64,000 nt of DNA from Nostoc sp. 'Peltigera membranacea cyanobiont' N6 (GTDB taxonomy: Bacteria > Cyanobacteriota > Cyanobacteriia > Cyanobacteriales > Nostocaceae). This document shows, one piece after another, positions 9,701 to 18,635 of the stretch. Positions within the stretch are counted from its first letter, which is position 1, and the number at the start of each line of letters is the position of its first letter. Position numbers and translations under genes: made by a program. The stretch lies in NCBI RefSeq assembly GCF_002949735.1, contig NZ_CP026681.1, forward strand, positions 7,098,501 to 7,162,500, written 5' to 3'. The notes under the pieces are model-generated. The model did no database searches, was not told the origin of the DNA, and saw only the letters and a program-made list of their open reading frames with translations.

Positions 9701-11280
9701 CATTGAACAGTGGCACAGAATTAACAATTGAGTCCCTTGAAAGGTGTGAAACTCTAGGCTTCTACAGTCTGGTATTTCTAGCACAAGCACTTGCAGAGCA
9801 GCAAAGGATGACAAATCCGATGCAAATTGGAATCGTGTCAAACAATTTGCAGGAGGTGACAGGCTCAGAGGTGTTAGACCCAGGTAAGGCTTTTATATTA
9901 GGGCCGTGTAAAGTCATTCAACAAGAGTACTCGAATATTGCCTGTTGTAGTATTGATATCATTATTCCTGAAACAGAAAATTGGCAACAAGAAAAACTTG
10001 TAGATCGGTTACTGGCGGAATTCACGGTTCAATTGTCTGACCGTGTTGTGGCGTACCGTGGAAATTATCGTTGGGTGCAAACTTTTGAACCCGTCCGCTT
10101 GGATAGAGTAGTCGAAGCAAAACCCCAGTTAAGGGAAAGGGGAGTTTATCTGATTACGGGCGGATTAGGAGGAGTTGGTCTTTTTAATGCAGAATATCTA
10201 GCGAAGACTGTACAAGCAAAACTCATACTGATAGGACGTTCAGCTTTTCCTAACCAAGATGAGTGGTCACAATGGCTATCAGATTATGGCGTTCAAGATA
10301 GCGTCAGCCGTAAGATCCTTAAATTGCAAGAACTTGAGGTGTTAGGTGCGGAAATTTTAATAGTTAAAGCTGACGTTACCAATCGAGAACAAATGGAAGC
10401 AGCAATCACTCAGGCAAATAATCGATTTGGTCAAATTAATGGGGTAATTCATAATGCTCTAGAAGACAAAAAAGGATTAATTGCACAAAAAACGCTAGAA
10501 ATAGGAAGAATTGTTTTTACGCCGAAAATAATAGGAACAATAATACTCGATAATCTCTTCAAAAATGTCGAGTTGGATTTCTTTGTCCTGACTTCATCAC
10601 AAGCTTCAGTTATAGGTGGAATTGGGTTAGTAGAATATACTGCTAAAAATGCTTTTCTTGATGCATTTGCTTACTATAGTGCTTCTAAACATGGTAAGTT
10701 CATTAAATCCATAAATTGGGATATATGGAATACTCCCGAATGGATGGCTAAGACAAAGTTATACCGTGTGGCAGGATTAAAACTTGAAGAAACAGGATTA
10801 ACCCTTGAAGAGGGGATGGAATCCTTTGAGCGTATTCTGTTTTCTAGCACAATGCCTCAGATAGTTGTATCAAAAAGCGATTTTAATAACCTGATTAATC
10901 AGAAATTGATTAACCTAAAAGACACTCTCAATTCCTTAGAAGAAGAATCTAGCAAGGTTAGTCGAGTCAAAAAAACTCACTCCCGCCCCGACCTGAGAAA
11001 TGCATATGTCGCCCCACGTAACGAGATTGAGCGTACTCTGACTGAAATCTGGCAGGAAATCTTTAGTATTGAACAGGTAGGAATTTACGATAATTTTTTT
11101 GAGTTGGGAGGAGACTCTTTACTTGCCACTATTGTTATTTCTCAACTCCGTAAAACTCTCAAGATAGAAGTGCCTTATAAAAGTTTCTTCGATGAACCTA
11201 CTATAACTAAGTTAGCTTTAGTTGTTGAAGAAATTTTCATAGAAGAATTAGAAGAATTAGAACAATTGTCTAAAAACTAA
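6703..11280 (+). CDS. Type I PKS module 1: KS-AT-KR-ACP
   Basis: A 1525-residue single-module PKS. The KS has Cys181 in TACSTSL, HGTGTTLGDP and KTNIGHL, so the Cys-His-His triad is intact. The AT has GHSIGEYVAA (Ser near 629) and HAFH, which indicates malonyl-CoA. There is a structural KR half at about 890-1100 and a catalytic KR at about 1140-1330 with an intact NADPH motif GGLGGVG and the Ser/Tyr region SSQASVIGGIGLVEYTAKN. The ACP is FFELGGDSLLATIV (Ser near 1471). No DH, ER or methyltransferase domain is present. It should add malonate to acyl-Ala and reduce the beta-keto group, giving a statine-like 4-amino-3-hydroxypentanoyl unit. It overlaps the loading NRPS by 8 bp. Usual length for this architecture. 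Confidence 0.95.
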   Translation: MVNITNYDAIEGIAIVGMAGRFPNAKNIEEFWRNLQDGVESISDFTNEEVISEGIDPALLNDTNYVKASGVLEDIDCFDALFFDINPKEAEVTDPQHRLFLECASEALENAGYDSTRCDSRIGVFAGASLNNYLSFNVNSDQVGSAKSYQKLIGNDKDFLTTRVSYKLNLSGPSITIQTACSTSLVATTVACQSLLNYQCDMALAGGVSIRVPQKTGYLYEPGGTLSPDGHCRAFDAKAQGTTIGNGVGVVLLKRLSDAIADGDCIYAVIKGSAINNDGSLKVGYTAPSVDGQGAVIAEAMMLAGVEPETINYIEAHGTGTTLGDPVEIAALSQVFRRSTKKKSFCAIGSVKTNIGHLDVASGVVGLIKTALALKHKLIPPSLNFEQPNPEIDFANSPFYVNTTLTEWKTGVTPRRAGVSSLGIGGTNAHVILEEAPALPASSSSRPWQLLVLSAKTDSALETATTNLVQYLKQHPDITLADVAHTLQVGRREFNHRCILVCADIEDATSALQQPDPQRVFTHLLESGDRSITFMFPGQGAQYVDMGKELYQTEPIFQEQVDLCCELLQPHLGLDLRSLIYPGESESEAAAQKLQQTDITQPALFVIEYALAQLWMSWGISPGAMIGHSIGEYVAACLAGVMSLEDALALVAARGRLMQQLPSGAMLSIPLPEEEVVALLDEKLSLAASNAPALCVVSGTHNAIDAFQNKLQDRGIDCRRLHTSHAFHSPMMEPILEAFQKEVSKVKLHPPKIPFVSNVTGIWITAEQATDSNYWVKHLRQTVRFAAGIYTLLQEPNHILLEVGPGRTLCSFTKKHLNSPGLSSLRHPKEKQSDITFLLNTLGKLWLYGVQVDWSRFYTNEYRHRLPLPTYPFERQRYWIEPEVSLHEKLDISDWFYIPSWKRLMPPQPFSSKLQATQTGCWLIFIDECGLGEQIVQRLTLEGNNAIIVRIGEQFSSEIVSNQRVYTINPRRQDDYYALIKELSRLEVTPNRILHLWNLTLNSGTELTIESLERCETLGFYSLVFLAQALAEQQRMTNPMQIGIVSNNLQEVTGSEVLDPGKAFILGPCKVIQQEYSNIACCSIDIIIPETENWQQEKLVDRLLAEFTVQLSDRVVAYRGNYRWVQTFEPVRLDRVVEAKPQLRERGVYLITGGLGGVGLFNAEYLAKTVQAKLILIGRSAFPNQDEWSQWLSDYGVQDSVSRKILKLQELEVLGAEILIVKADVTNREQMEAAITQANNRFGQINGVIHNALEDKKGLIAQKTLEIGRIVFTPKIIGTIILDNLFKNVELDFFVLTSSQASVIGGIGLVEYTAKNAFLDAFAYYSASKHGKFIKSINWDIWNTPEWMAKTKLYRVAGLKLEETGLTLEEGMESFERILFSSTMPQIVVSKSDFNNLINQKLINLKDTLNSLEEESSKVSRVKKTHSRPDLRNAYVAPRNEIERTLTEIWQEIFSIEQVGIYDNFFELGGDSLLATIVISQLRKTLKIEVPYKSFFDEPTITKLALVVEEIFIEELEELEQLSKN

Positions 11281-11296
11281 ATTTTCATCGTTTGAT

Positions 11297-11303
11297 AGGG
11301 GAG
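11297..11303 (+). promoter_or_regulatory. Strong Shine-Dalgarno that sets the start of the free-standing C-domain gene
   Basis: AGGGGAG lies just before the ATG at 11307. It favours that ATG over the in-frame TTG at 11292, which would overlap the SD itself. Confidence 0.65.
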
Positions 11304-11306
11304 ATT

Positions 11307-12875
11307 ATGGACAACAAAACAGATGAAATTTTGAAACGACGGTCGAAGCTTTCACCCACCCAGCGAGAACTTCTCGAAAAGCGGCTACGGGGTCAAGTTG
11401 ACTCTTGCTCTCCATTAGAAATTATTCCCAGACGTTCCCAAACAAGTCCTGTTCCCCTATCTTTTGCTCAACAACGGTTGTGGTTTCTCCATCAAATTGA
11501 TCCTGGGAATCTTTGCTATAATGAACTAATAATTATACAGATGATAGGTGTGCTTCACATCGTGGCTCTGGAGCAAAGTTTCAAGGAAATTGTGAAACGC
11601 CATGAAGCTTTACGTACTACTTTTGAAATAATCGAGGATCGACCAGTTCAAGTCATTCATCCTATTCCGACTGCAAATGTCACAATCAAAGTAATGAATG
11701 TGTGTAACTTGCCAGAAGCACAACGGAATACTGATGTACAACGACTAATTGTAGAAGAATCTCAAAGTACCTTTGACCTTACCCAAGGGCCATTACTCAG
11801 ATGTACTCTCTTGCGCGTTGACGAGCAAGAGCATATATTATTGTTTACAATCCACCATATTGTCTCAGACGGCTGGTCAATTGGTTTGTTGGTTCAAGAG
11901 TTGGCAGCATTGTACGAAGCCTTCTCCACTGGAAAACACTCTTTACTCCCGGAATTAACTATCCAATATGCAGACTTTGCTCTTTGGCAGCGAGAGTGGT
12001 TACAAGGGAAAATCCTTGATACTCAGCTAGCCTACTGGAAAAAGCAGTTAGCAAATGCGAAAACAGTTCTGGAATTGCCAACAGATAGACCGCGATCGCA
12101 CCTTCAAACTTCCATTGGGAAAAAGCACTCTTTCTCACTTCCTGCGACACTATCCAAGTCTCTCAAATCTCTAAGCCAGCAAGAAGGAGTCACTCTCTTT
12201 ATGACCCTGCTGGCAGCATTCAATACCTTGCTTTACCACTATACTAATCAGGAAGATATTCTCATAGGTTCTGCCATTGCCAACCGCAACCGTAGCGAAA
12301 TTGAGCAATTAATTGGCTTCTTTATCAACACCTTAGTATTGCGTACCAATCTCTCAAATAATCCCAGCTTTAGATATTTGCTGCAAAAAGTTAAGGAAGT
12401 AACCTTAGGTGCATATACCCATCAAGATTTACCTTTTGAGAAGCTGGTAGCTGAACTACAGCTAGAACGTAACCTCAATCACACGCCTTTGTTTCAGGTA
12501 TGGTTTGTCCTTCAGAATGCCCCTATATCCAATCTTGAACTTGCAGGACTTAAACTTAGCTTTTTAGAGGCTGAAACTGTAATGGTTAAGCACGATTTGA
12601 AGCTTGACCTTTCAGAAATACCAGAAGGAATCAAAGGCTTTTTTGAGTATAAAACAGACTTATTTGATGCTAGTACGATTGCTCGGATGGCAGAACTTTT
12701 TGTAAAACTTCTAGGCATTATTGTTGAACAGCCTGATATCAAGCTGAACCAGTTGAGAGCAATCTTAAATGAGGCTGAAAAACAAGACCAATTTCTCAAA
12801 CACCAAAATTTTCAAGCAGCGCGTTCTCAGAAATTAGGTAAAGTTAAACGCAAAGGAATTATTAGTACTGATTAG
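11307..12875 (+). CDS. Free-standing NRPS condensation domain protein
   Basis: About 522 residues holding one complete condensation domain and nothing else. It has an N-terminal LSPTQRELLEKRLRG lead and PLSFAQQRLWFLHQ (C1), HHIVSDGWS with the catalytic second His near 186 (C3), then YADFALWQREW, QEGVTLFMTLLAAF and HQDLPFEKLV motifs. The roughly 65 residues after the domain are basic and show no A or PCP domain. It lies between PKS module 1 and the Asp-specific NRPS, whose own N-terminal C-like domain has lost the active site. I therefore infer that it condenses the module-1 polyketide with (beta-hydroxy-)aspartate in trans. The start is set by AGGGGAG at 11297-11303. The family call is certain; the role is inferred from position. 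Confidence 0.9.
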   Translation: MDNKTDEILKRRSKLSPTQRELLEKRLRGQVDSCSPLEIIPRRSQTSPVPLSFAQQRLWFLHQIDPGNLCYNELIIIQMIGVLHIVALEQSFKEIVKRHEALRTTFEIIEDRPVQVIHPIPTANVTIKVMNVCNLPEAQRNTDVQRLIVEESQSTFDLTQGPLLRCTLLRVDEQEHILLFTIHHIVSDGWSIGLLVQELAALYEAFSTGKHSLLPELTIQYADFALWQREWLQGKILDTQLAYWKKQLANAKTVLELPTDRPRSHLQTSIGKKHSFSLPATLSKSLKSLSQQEGVTLFMTLLAAFNTLLYHYTNQEDILIGSAIANRNRSEIEQLIGFFINTLVLRTNLSNNPSFRYLLQKVKEVTLGAYTHQDLPFEKLVAELQLERNLNHTPLFQVWFVLQNAPISNLELAGLKLSFLEAETVMVKHDLKLDLSEIPEGIKGFFEYKTDLFDASTIARMAELFVKLLGIIVEQPDIKLNQLRAILNEAEKQDQFLKHQNFQAARSQKLGKVKRKGIISTD

Positions 12876-12937
12876 GTTAATAGTTCTTGAGCAGTGTTAG
12901 AAAAAATAATTCTTCAGTAAAATTTATAAAAAGAATA

Positions 12938-13948
12938 ATGAATTTCAAATCCGGGAGACGAAAACCAATCATTGTGTCGCCAGAAGAACTCATAAAAACA
13001 GAGTTTATTCTGCCAGGACAGCATTTACCATTAATTATTAAACCTCAGGTCAATGACGTCAACTTGATAGCTTGGGTAGCCAACAATCGTGATTGGCTAG
13101 AAACTCAATTATTCAAATATGGAGGAATTCTTTTTCGTAACTTCAATATCAAAGTAGTTACTGATTTTGAACAGTTAATTAAAAGTATTTCTGGAGAATT
13201 AATTGAATATTCTTATCGGTCAACTCCTCGCAGCCAAGTAAGTGGTAATATATATACATCAACTGAATACCCCGCAGAAGAATCAATTCCTTTACACAAT
13301 GAAATGGCATACGCCCGAAGCTGGCCAAAAAAAATATGTTTTTTTTGTGTAAAAGCGGCAACAGAAGGCGGGGAAACACCAATTGTTGATAGTCGAAAAG
13401 TATTTCAACAGCTCGATCCAAAAATCAAAGAGCAATTCATTCTCAAAAAAGTTATGTATGTCCGTAATTACGGGCAAGGACTTGATTTACAGTGGCAAAA
13501 TGTCTTTCAAACCACTAATAAACTTGAGGTAGAAAGTTATTGTCATCATGCTAATATTGAGTTTGAGTGGCAAGATGAAAGTAACCTCAAAACACGTCAA
13601 GTCTGTCAAGCTATTGCTACTCATCCGCGAACTGGTGAAATGGTGTGGTTCAACCAAGCACATTTGTTTCATATTTCCAACTTAAAAACAGCAGTCCGCA
13701 ACTCTCTACTTTCGGTGCTAAAAGAAGAAGACTTGCCACGCAACGCTTTATATGGTGATGGTTCTAGAATTGAAACATCAGTAATCGAAGAAATTAATCA
13801 AATATATCAACAAGAATCAGTAACATTCTCCTGGCAGGAAGGAGATATTTTAATGCTCGACAATATGCTAGCTGCTCATGGACGTAAGCCGTTTATTGGA
13901 GATAGAAAAGTGCTTGTAGGGATGGCAGAGCCTTATTGTGCGTCATAA
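12938..13948 (+). CDS. SyrP-like TauD/TfdA Fe(II)/2-oxoglutarate dioxygenase (probable aspartate beta-hydroxylase)
   Basis: About 336 residues. Iron ligands are visible as H120-N-E122 in PLHNEMAYARSWP and a distal H314 in LAAHGRKPF, followed by GDRKVLVGM with the 2-oxoglutarate-binding Arg. The HxE form (not HxD) and the surrounding sequence are typical of the SyrP branch, whose founder hydroxylates PCP-bound Asp in syringomycin assembly. It sits 13 bp before an NRPS whose A domain reads as Asp-specific, so beta-hydroxylation of tethered Asp is the best prediction. The chosen ATG begins MNFKSGRRK, similar to relatives. An in-frame TTG at 12887 with AGG upstream would add 17 residues, so the start is uncertain. 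Confidence 0.9.
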   Translation: MNFKSGRRKPIIVSPEELIKTEFILPGQHLPLIIKPQVNDVNLIAWVANNRDWLETQLFKYGGILFRNFNIKVVTDFEQLIKSISGELIEYSYRSTPRSQVSGNIYTSTEYPAEESIPLHNEMAYARSWPKKICFFCVKAATEGGETPIVDSRKVFQQLDPKIKEQFILKKVMYVRNYGQGLDLQWQNVFQTTNKLEVESYCHHANIEFEWQDESNLKTRQVCQAIATHPRTGEMVWFNQAHLFHISNLKTAVRNSLLSVLKEEDLPRNALYGDGSRIETSVIEEINQIYQQESVTFSWQEGDILMLDNMLAAHGRKPFIGDRKVLVGMAEPYCAS

Positions 13949-13961
13949 AAATTAGTGATGG

Positions 13962-16900
13962 ATGGGAAATATGCAAAATTCTACTATAGAAGGGTTCCAA
14001 ATTTCACCTCAACAAAAGCGTTTATGGCTCTTGGCACAAGAAGGCGATCGCCAAGCCTATCGCGTTCAGTGTGCAGTCTTAATTGAAGGAAATATCAAAT
14101 ATTCAATTCTCGAAGTTGCCTTACAAAAAATTGTTGATAGATACGAAATTCTCCGAACTAACTTGCAGGCATTAAAGGAAATGAACATTCCTTTACAGGT
14201 TATCCATGAGAATAGATCGGCATCTATTAATTACTCTAATTTTCACGATTTAGAGTCAGAAAAACAACAAAGTGAAATTGCTAATTTATTTCAGCTATAT
14301 AAACAGATAAATTTTGATTGGCAGAATGGTAGTGTTTTAGAGATAAGTTTAATTAGTTTCTGTCCCATTAAAAATATTTTAATGCTGGGTCTGCCATCTT
14401 TTTGTGCCGATATCATATCAATTAATAATTTGGTTGGAGAAATAAGTTATACTTACGCTGCTTGTTTGTATCAACAAGAGTTAGCAAATGAACCTTTGCA
14501 ATATGCAGATATTTCCGCATGGCAGATTGAATTATTTGAAGGAGAAGATGCGGTAAATGCTAGAGAGTATTGGCAAAAACAAAATGTCTCAAATTTGTTG
14601 AAAGGAAAGCTACCTAGAGAAAAATCCCTGCCCGCCAACATCGGCTTTCAACCCCAATTTATTGATATTCATTTCCATCCAGATATATTAGATCCGATTC
14701 AAGCACTAGCAAAGACAAATGCTGTGAGTGTGGCGACAGTCTTAATGGCTTGCTGGCAGATATTAATTTGGCGTTTGCTCGACAAGTCGGAGATGGCGAT
14801 CGCAATTTGCTGTGACGGCAGAAATTATGAAGAATTAAAGCCAGCAATTGGATTACTGGCTAAATATCTCCCTGTTGCCGCTGATTTCGATGAAAATGCG
14901 ACATTTGCGGAAATATTGCCACAAATTGAGAAAAAGATTAGCGATGTTTATCAATGGCAAGAGACTTTTAGTTGGGAAGAAATTGTCTCTAGTAATGGGA
15001 AGAGTCAAGAATTGTTATTTTTCCCATTTGCTTTTGATTTTGGATTGCAGCCTACTAAGTATTTGGCTGATAATGTCACATTTTCTATTCACAAGCAGTA
15101 CGGTTGTATTGAGCGATTCCAAGTAAAACTATCCTGTTTGCACGGGGATGATTCTCTAACAGCAGAGTTACACTATGATGCCAACTTATTTACTCGCCAA
15201 GATATGGATTGCTTGGCAGCACAATTCAACTCTGTGTTAGCTAGTGCAATTAATAATCCCACAAACAAGATCGCCCAACTAAACATCCTCAGCCCAGATC
15301 AGCGCCAGCAACTACTATTTGAATTTAACAAAACCGAAACCAATCACTTCCAACATCAATGCATCCACGAGCTATTTGAACAGCAGGTAGAGCGTTATCC
15401 AGAGCAAATCGCTGTTGTTTATGAAAACCAGCAATTGAGTTATGCCCAGCTTAATAGCCGTGCCAATCAACTTGCCCGCCATCTACAAACCGTAGGCGTT
15501 GGTTGTGAAACAATTGTGGCACTGTGCGTTGAGCGCTCCCTGGAAACGATCGTTGGTCTTTTGGGAATTTTGAAAGCGGGTGGAGCCTATCTTGCTTTAG
15601 ACCCTTTACTCCCATCTGAGCGTCTAGCTTTCATGTTGCAAGATGCTGATTCCTCCCTAATTTTGACCCAACAGCACTTAACTCAACTGTTCTCTAAAAC
15701 ACAAGCATCGATCATCTGTCTAGACACCGATTGGGGGGTAATCGATCAACAATCAGATGAGAATTTGCAAAAAGTTGCAACTCCAGAAAACTTGGTTTAT
15801 GTAGTTTACACTTCCGGCTCTACCGGCAAGCCTAAGGGTGTGGCTGTTGAGCATCAGCAACTCCTCAACTATTTATATAGTATTCAAGAGAAATTAGATT
15901 TGCCTGCGAATGCTAGCTTTGCAACCGTTTCTACCTTTGCTGCTGATTTAGGTAATACAGCGATATTTCCGGCTTTATGTACAGGGGGATGTCTTCACGT
16001 CATCTCCCAGGAACGGGCAACTAGTCCAGAGGCTTTAGCAGATTATAGCGATCGCCATCCTATCGACTGTCTTAAAATTGTTCCATCTCACTTAGATGCT
16101 TTGTTAAGTGCGTCCCAACCTGAAAAAATCCTACCGAAAAAGTGCTTGATACTAGGTGGGGAGGCGCTAAATTGGAATTTAGCCGTAAAACTCCAGCAAT
16201 ACGCACCAGAGTGTCAAATCTTCAATCACTATGGCCCATCAGAAGCAACTGTGGGGGTTTTAACCTTCATGTTTGAAGGTGAGCCAATGGGGGATAAATC
16301 TGATTATGTGCCTATCGGTCGTCCACTCACAAATACTCAGGTCTACATTCTGGACAATTATCTGCAACCCGTACCTCTGGGAGTGGCTGGAGAACTTTAT
16401 ATTGGCGGAGATAGTTTAGCGCGGGGCTATCTTAACCACCCAGAACTGACGAACGAGCGGTTTATTTCCAACCCCTTCCAAAGAAGCAAAGAAGCCAAAG
16501 AAGACAATTGCGATCGCAAAGCGTGTACGAAGTACTCTCGCCTCTACAAGACTGGAGATTTAGCTCGTTATCTCCCCAATGGCAACATTGCATTCTTGGG
16601 ACGAATCGACGACCAAGTTAAAATTCGTGGCTTCCGCATCGAACTTGCCGAGATTGAGTCTGTATTAAGACAACATCCTGCCATCCAAGAAAGCATTGTA
16701 TTAGCACGGCCAGACAATCTTGGTAACAAGCGTCTGATCGCTTATTTTGTCTCAAATCAGCAATCGGAATCTGCGGTTAGCGACCTGCGGAACTTCCTCA
16801 AAGAGAAACTGCCGGAATATATGCTACCGGCTGCTTTTGTGCAGATCAAAGCATTGCCTCTAACCCCCAACGGCAAAGTAGACCGTCAAGCATTGCCTAA

Positions 16901-18635
16901 TCCTGAGAGTGTTAAACCAGAGTTAGCCGGAAAATTTGTCACTCCTCGCAATCCGATTGAAGAAGCGATCGCGAAGATTTGGTCTGGGGTGTTGGAACTT
17001 GAGCAGGTAGGAATTTATGACAACTTCTTTGAACTGGGTGGAGATTCGATTATTAGTATTCAAATCATCGCCAGACTCAACCAAGCAGGTTTACAACTAA
17101 CCCCGAAGCAGTTATTTGAGAACCCAACTATTGCTGGATTGGCTGAAATAGCTGGTACTATTTTAACTATAAAGGCTGAACAAGATGCTGTAACAGGTTC
17201 ATTCCCTCTAACGCCAATTCAGCACTGGTTCTTTGAGCAAAAGTTAGGCAATTCACATCACTGGAACCAGGCATTACTACTGGAAGTAGCATCAGAAATT
17301 GCCCCAGATATACTGGAGCAAACAATACAGCAATTGCGATCGCACCATGATGCCCTACGCTTGAGGTTTGTCCCTGAAGAATCAGGTTGGCAGCAAATGA
17401 ACGCGGGAGTGGATGAACTTAAAGCCATACCTTGTTCCTATGCAGACTTATCAGCATTGTCAGTCACGCAACAAGCGATCGCCTTTGAAACCTCTGCTAC
17501 TCAACTACAGACGAGCCTGAATATCACAGAAGGTTTGCTCATGGGTATGGTGCGGTTTAATTTCGGTGACAACCAGCCACAACGCCTGCTGTGGGTAATT
17601 CATCATCTAGCGGTGGATGGTATTTCTTGGCGAATTTTGCTGGAAGATTTTCAGCAAGTGTATCAGCAGCTCAGTCAGGGAGAAAAAGTTAAGCTACCCG
17701 CAAAAACAACTTCCTTCAAGCAGTGGTCTAATTTTCTTCAGGAGTATGCTCAGACAGTTCAACTTCAGCAAGAGTTACGCTATTGGTTACAAACATCCCA
17801 TCAGTCCATTTCACCTCTACCTGTAGACGATCCTGACGGTGCTAACACGGTGGCATTGAGTCGTAGTGTATTAGTCTCTCTTAGCATTGAAGAAACTCAA
17901 GCATTATTGCAGGATGTGCCAGCTGTTTATCACACCCAAATCAACGATGTACTGTTGACAGCATTAGTACAAGCTTTTGCTCAATGGATCGGAAGCAGCT
18001 TGGTGCTAATAGATTTAGAGGGACATGGAAGAGAATCTATAACTGACAATATCAACTTATCGCGAACAGTTGGCTGGTTTACCACTATTTTCCCAGTGCT
18101 ACTCACCTTAGAAGGAATTTCTCAACCAGGAGAAGCGCTAAAAGCTATTAAAGAACAACTCAGGAGTATCCCAAATCATGGCATTGGCTATGGGGTACTG
18201 CGTTATCTAAATATGGATTCTTCGATAACTACACAATTGCAAAATCTTCCCCAACCAGAGGTGAGATTTAATTACCTGGGTCAGTTTGATCGAGTTCTAC
18301 CTAAATCATCACAGTTTAAGCTGGTCAACCAAACTGTAGGTATTAGCCGCAGCCTGCAAGATAACCGCCGCTATTTGATAGATATTAACGGATTTGTACT
18401 TGGGGGTCAGCTGCAACTAGAGTGGACGTACTGCGAACAGATACATCGACCAACGACCATTGAACAACTAGCTCAAGAGTTTATCAAGGCATTGCGATCG
18501 CTGATTACCCATTGTCAATCTCCTGAAGCGGGAGGTTATACACCTTCTGACTTTCCAGAAGCAAACTTGAGTCAAAAAGACCTAGAACAGTTCCTAACAA
18601 AAATCAACCGAGGGAGCGGCAAGACAAGCAAATGA
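13962..18635 (+). CDS. NRPS module: catalytically degenerate C-like (interface-type) domain - A(Asp) - PCP - E
   Basis: 1557 residues. Residues 1-450 have the condensation fold (QISPQQKRLWLLAQ; FNSVLASAINNP at the end), but the HHxxxDG site is replaced by LPSFCADIIS, so it cannot condense normally. This resembles the interface domains that recruit beta-hydroxylases in beta-hydroxy-Asp siderophore NRPSs. The A domain (YTSGSTGKPKG near 620) has pocket residues DLTKIGHVGK by hand alignment, matching aspartate. The PCP has FFELGGDSIISI (Ser near 1029). The epimerization domain carries HHLAVDGISWR near 1214, DLEGHGRE and FNYLGQFD. So it should present D-Asp (3-hydroxylated in trans) to the next C domain. 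A repeat-like insert lies in the A domain near 16507-16542. The stop overlaps the next ATG (ATGA). Confidence 0.93.
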   Translation: MGNMQNSTIEGFQISPQQKRLWLLAQEGDRQAYRVQCAVLIEGNIKYSILEVALQKIVDRYEILRTNLQALKEMNIPLQVIHENRSASINYSNFHDLESEKQQSEIANLFQLYKQINFDWQNGSVLEISLISFCPIKNILMLGLPSFCADIISINNLVGEISYTYAACLYQQELANEPLQYADISAWQIELFEGEDAVNAREYWQKQNVSNLLKGKLPREKSLPANIGFQPQFIDIHFHPDILDPIQALAKTNAVSVATVLMACWQILIWRLLDKSEMAIAICCDGRNYEELKPAIGLLAKYLPVAADFDENATFAEILPQIEKKISDVYQWQETFSWEEIVSSNGKSQELLFFPFAFDFGLQPTKYLADNVTFSIHKQYGCIERFQVKLSCLHGDDSLTAELHYDANLFTRQDMDCLAAQFNSVLASAINNPTNKIAQLNILSPDQRQQLLFEFNKTETNHFQHQCIHELFEQQVERYPEQIAVVYENQQLSYAQLNSRANQLARHLQTVGVGCETIVALCVERSLETIVGLLGILKAGGAYLALDPLLPSERLAFMLQDADSSLILTQQHLTQLFSKTQASIICLDTDWGVIDQQSDENLQKVATPENLVYVVYTSGSTGKPKGVAVEHQQLLNYLYSIQEKLDLPANASFATVSTFAADLGNTAIFPALCTGGCLHVISQERATSPEALADYSDRHPIDCLKIVPSHLDALLSASQPEKILPKKCLILGGEALNWNLAVKLQQYAPECQIFNHYGPSEATVGVLTFMFEGEPMGDKSDYVPIGRPLTNTQVYILDNYLQPVPLGVAGELYIGGDSLARGYLNHPELTNERFISNPFQRSKEAKEDNCDRKACTKYSRLYKTGDLARYLPNGNIAFLGRIDDQVKIRGFRIELAEIESVLRQHPAIQESIVLARPDNLGNKRLIAYFVSNQQSESAVSDLRNFLKEKLPEYMLPAAFVQIKALPLTPNGKVDRQALPNPESVKPELAGKFVTPRNPIEEAIAKIWSGVLELEQVGIYDNFFELGGDSIISIQIIARLNQAGLQLTPKQLFENPTIAGLAEIAGTILTIKAEQDAVTGSFPLTPIQHWFFEQKLGNSHHWNQALLLEVASEIAPDILEQTIQQLRSHHDALRLRFVPEESGWQQMNAGVDELKAIPCSYADLSALSVTQQAIAFETSATQLQTSLNITEGLLMGMVRFNFGDNQPQRLLWVIHHLAVDGISWRILLEDFQQVYQQLSQGEKVKLPAKTTSFKQWSNFLQEYAQTVQLQQELRYWLQTSHQSISPLPVDDPDGANTVALSRSVLVSLSIEETQALLQDVPAVYHTQINDVLLTALVQAFAQWIGSSLVLIDLEGHGRESITDNINLSRTVGWFTTIFPVLLTLEGISQPGEALKAIKEQLRSIPNHGIGYGVLRYLNMDSSITTQLQNLPQPEVRFNYLGQFDRVLPKSSQFKLVNQTVGISRSLQDNRRYLIDINGFVLGGQLQLEWTYCEQIHRPTTIEQLAQEFIKALRSLITHCQSPEAGGYTPSDFPEANLSQKDLEQFLTKINRGSGKTSK

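Noticed and set aside
12887..12937. TTG start giving a 17-residue longer dioxygenase
   Set aside because: The ATG at 12938 (MNFKSGRRK) fits SyrP-like relatives better. Left as an open alternative because an AGG precedes the TTG.
13962..15300. The N-terminal domain of the Asp NRPS as an active condensation domain
   Set aside because: The HHxxxDG motif is replaced by LPSFCADIIS, so neither catalytic His is present.
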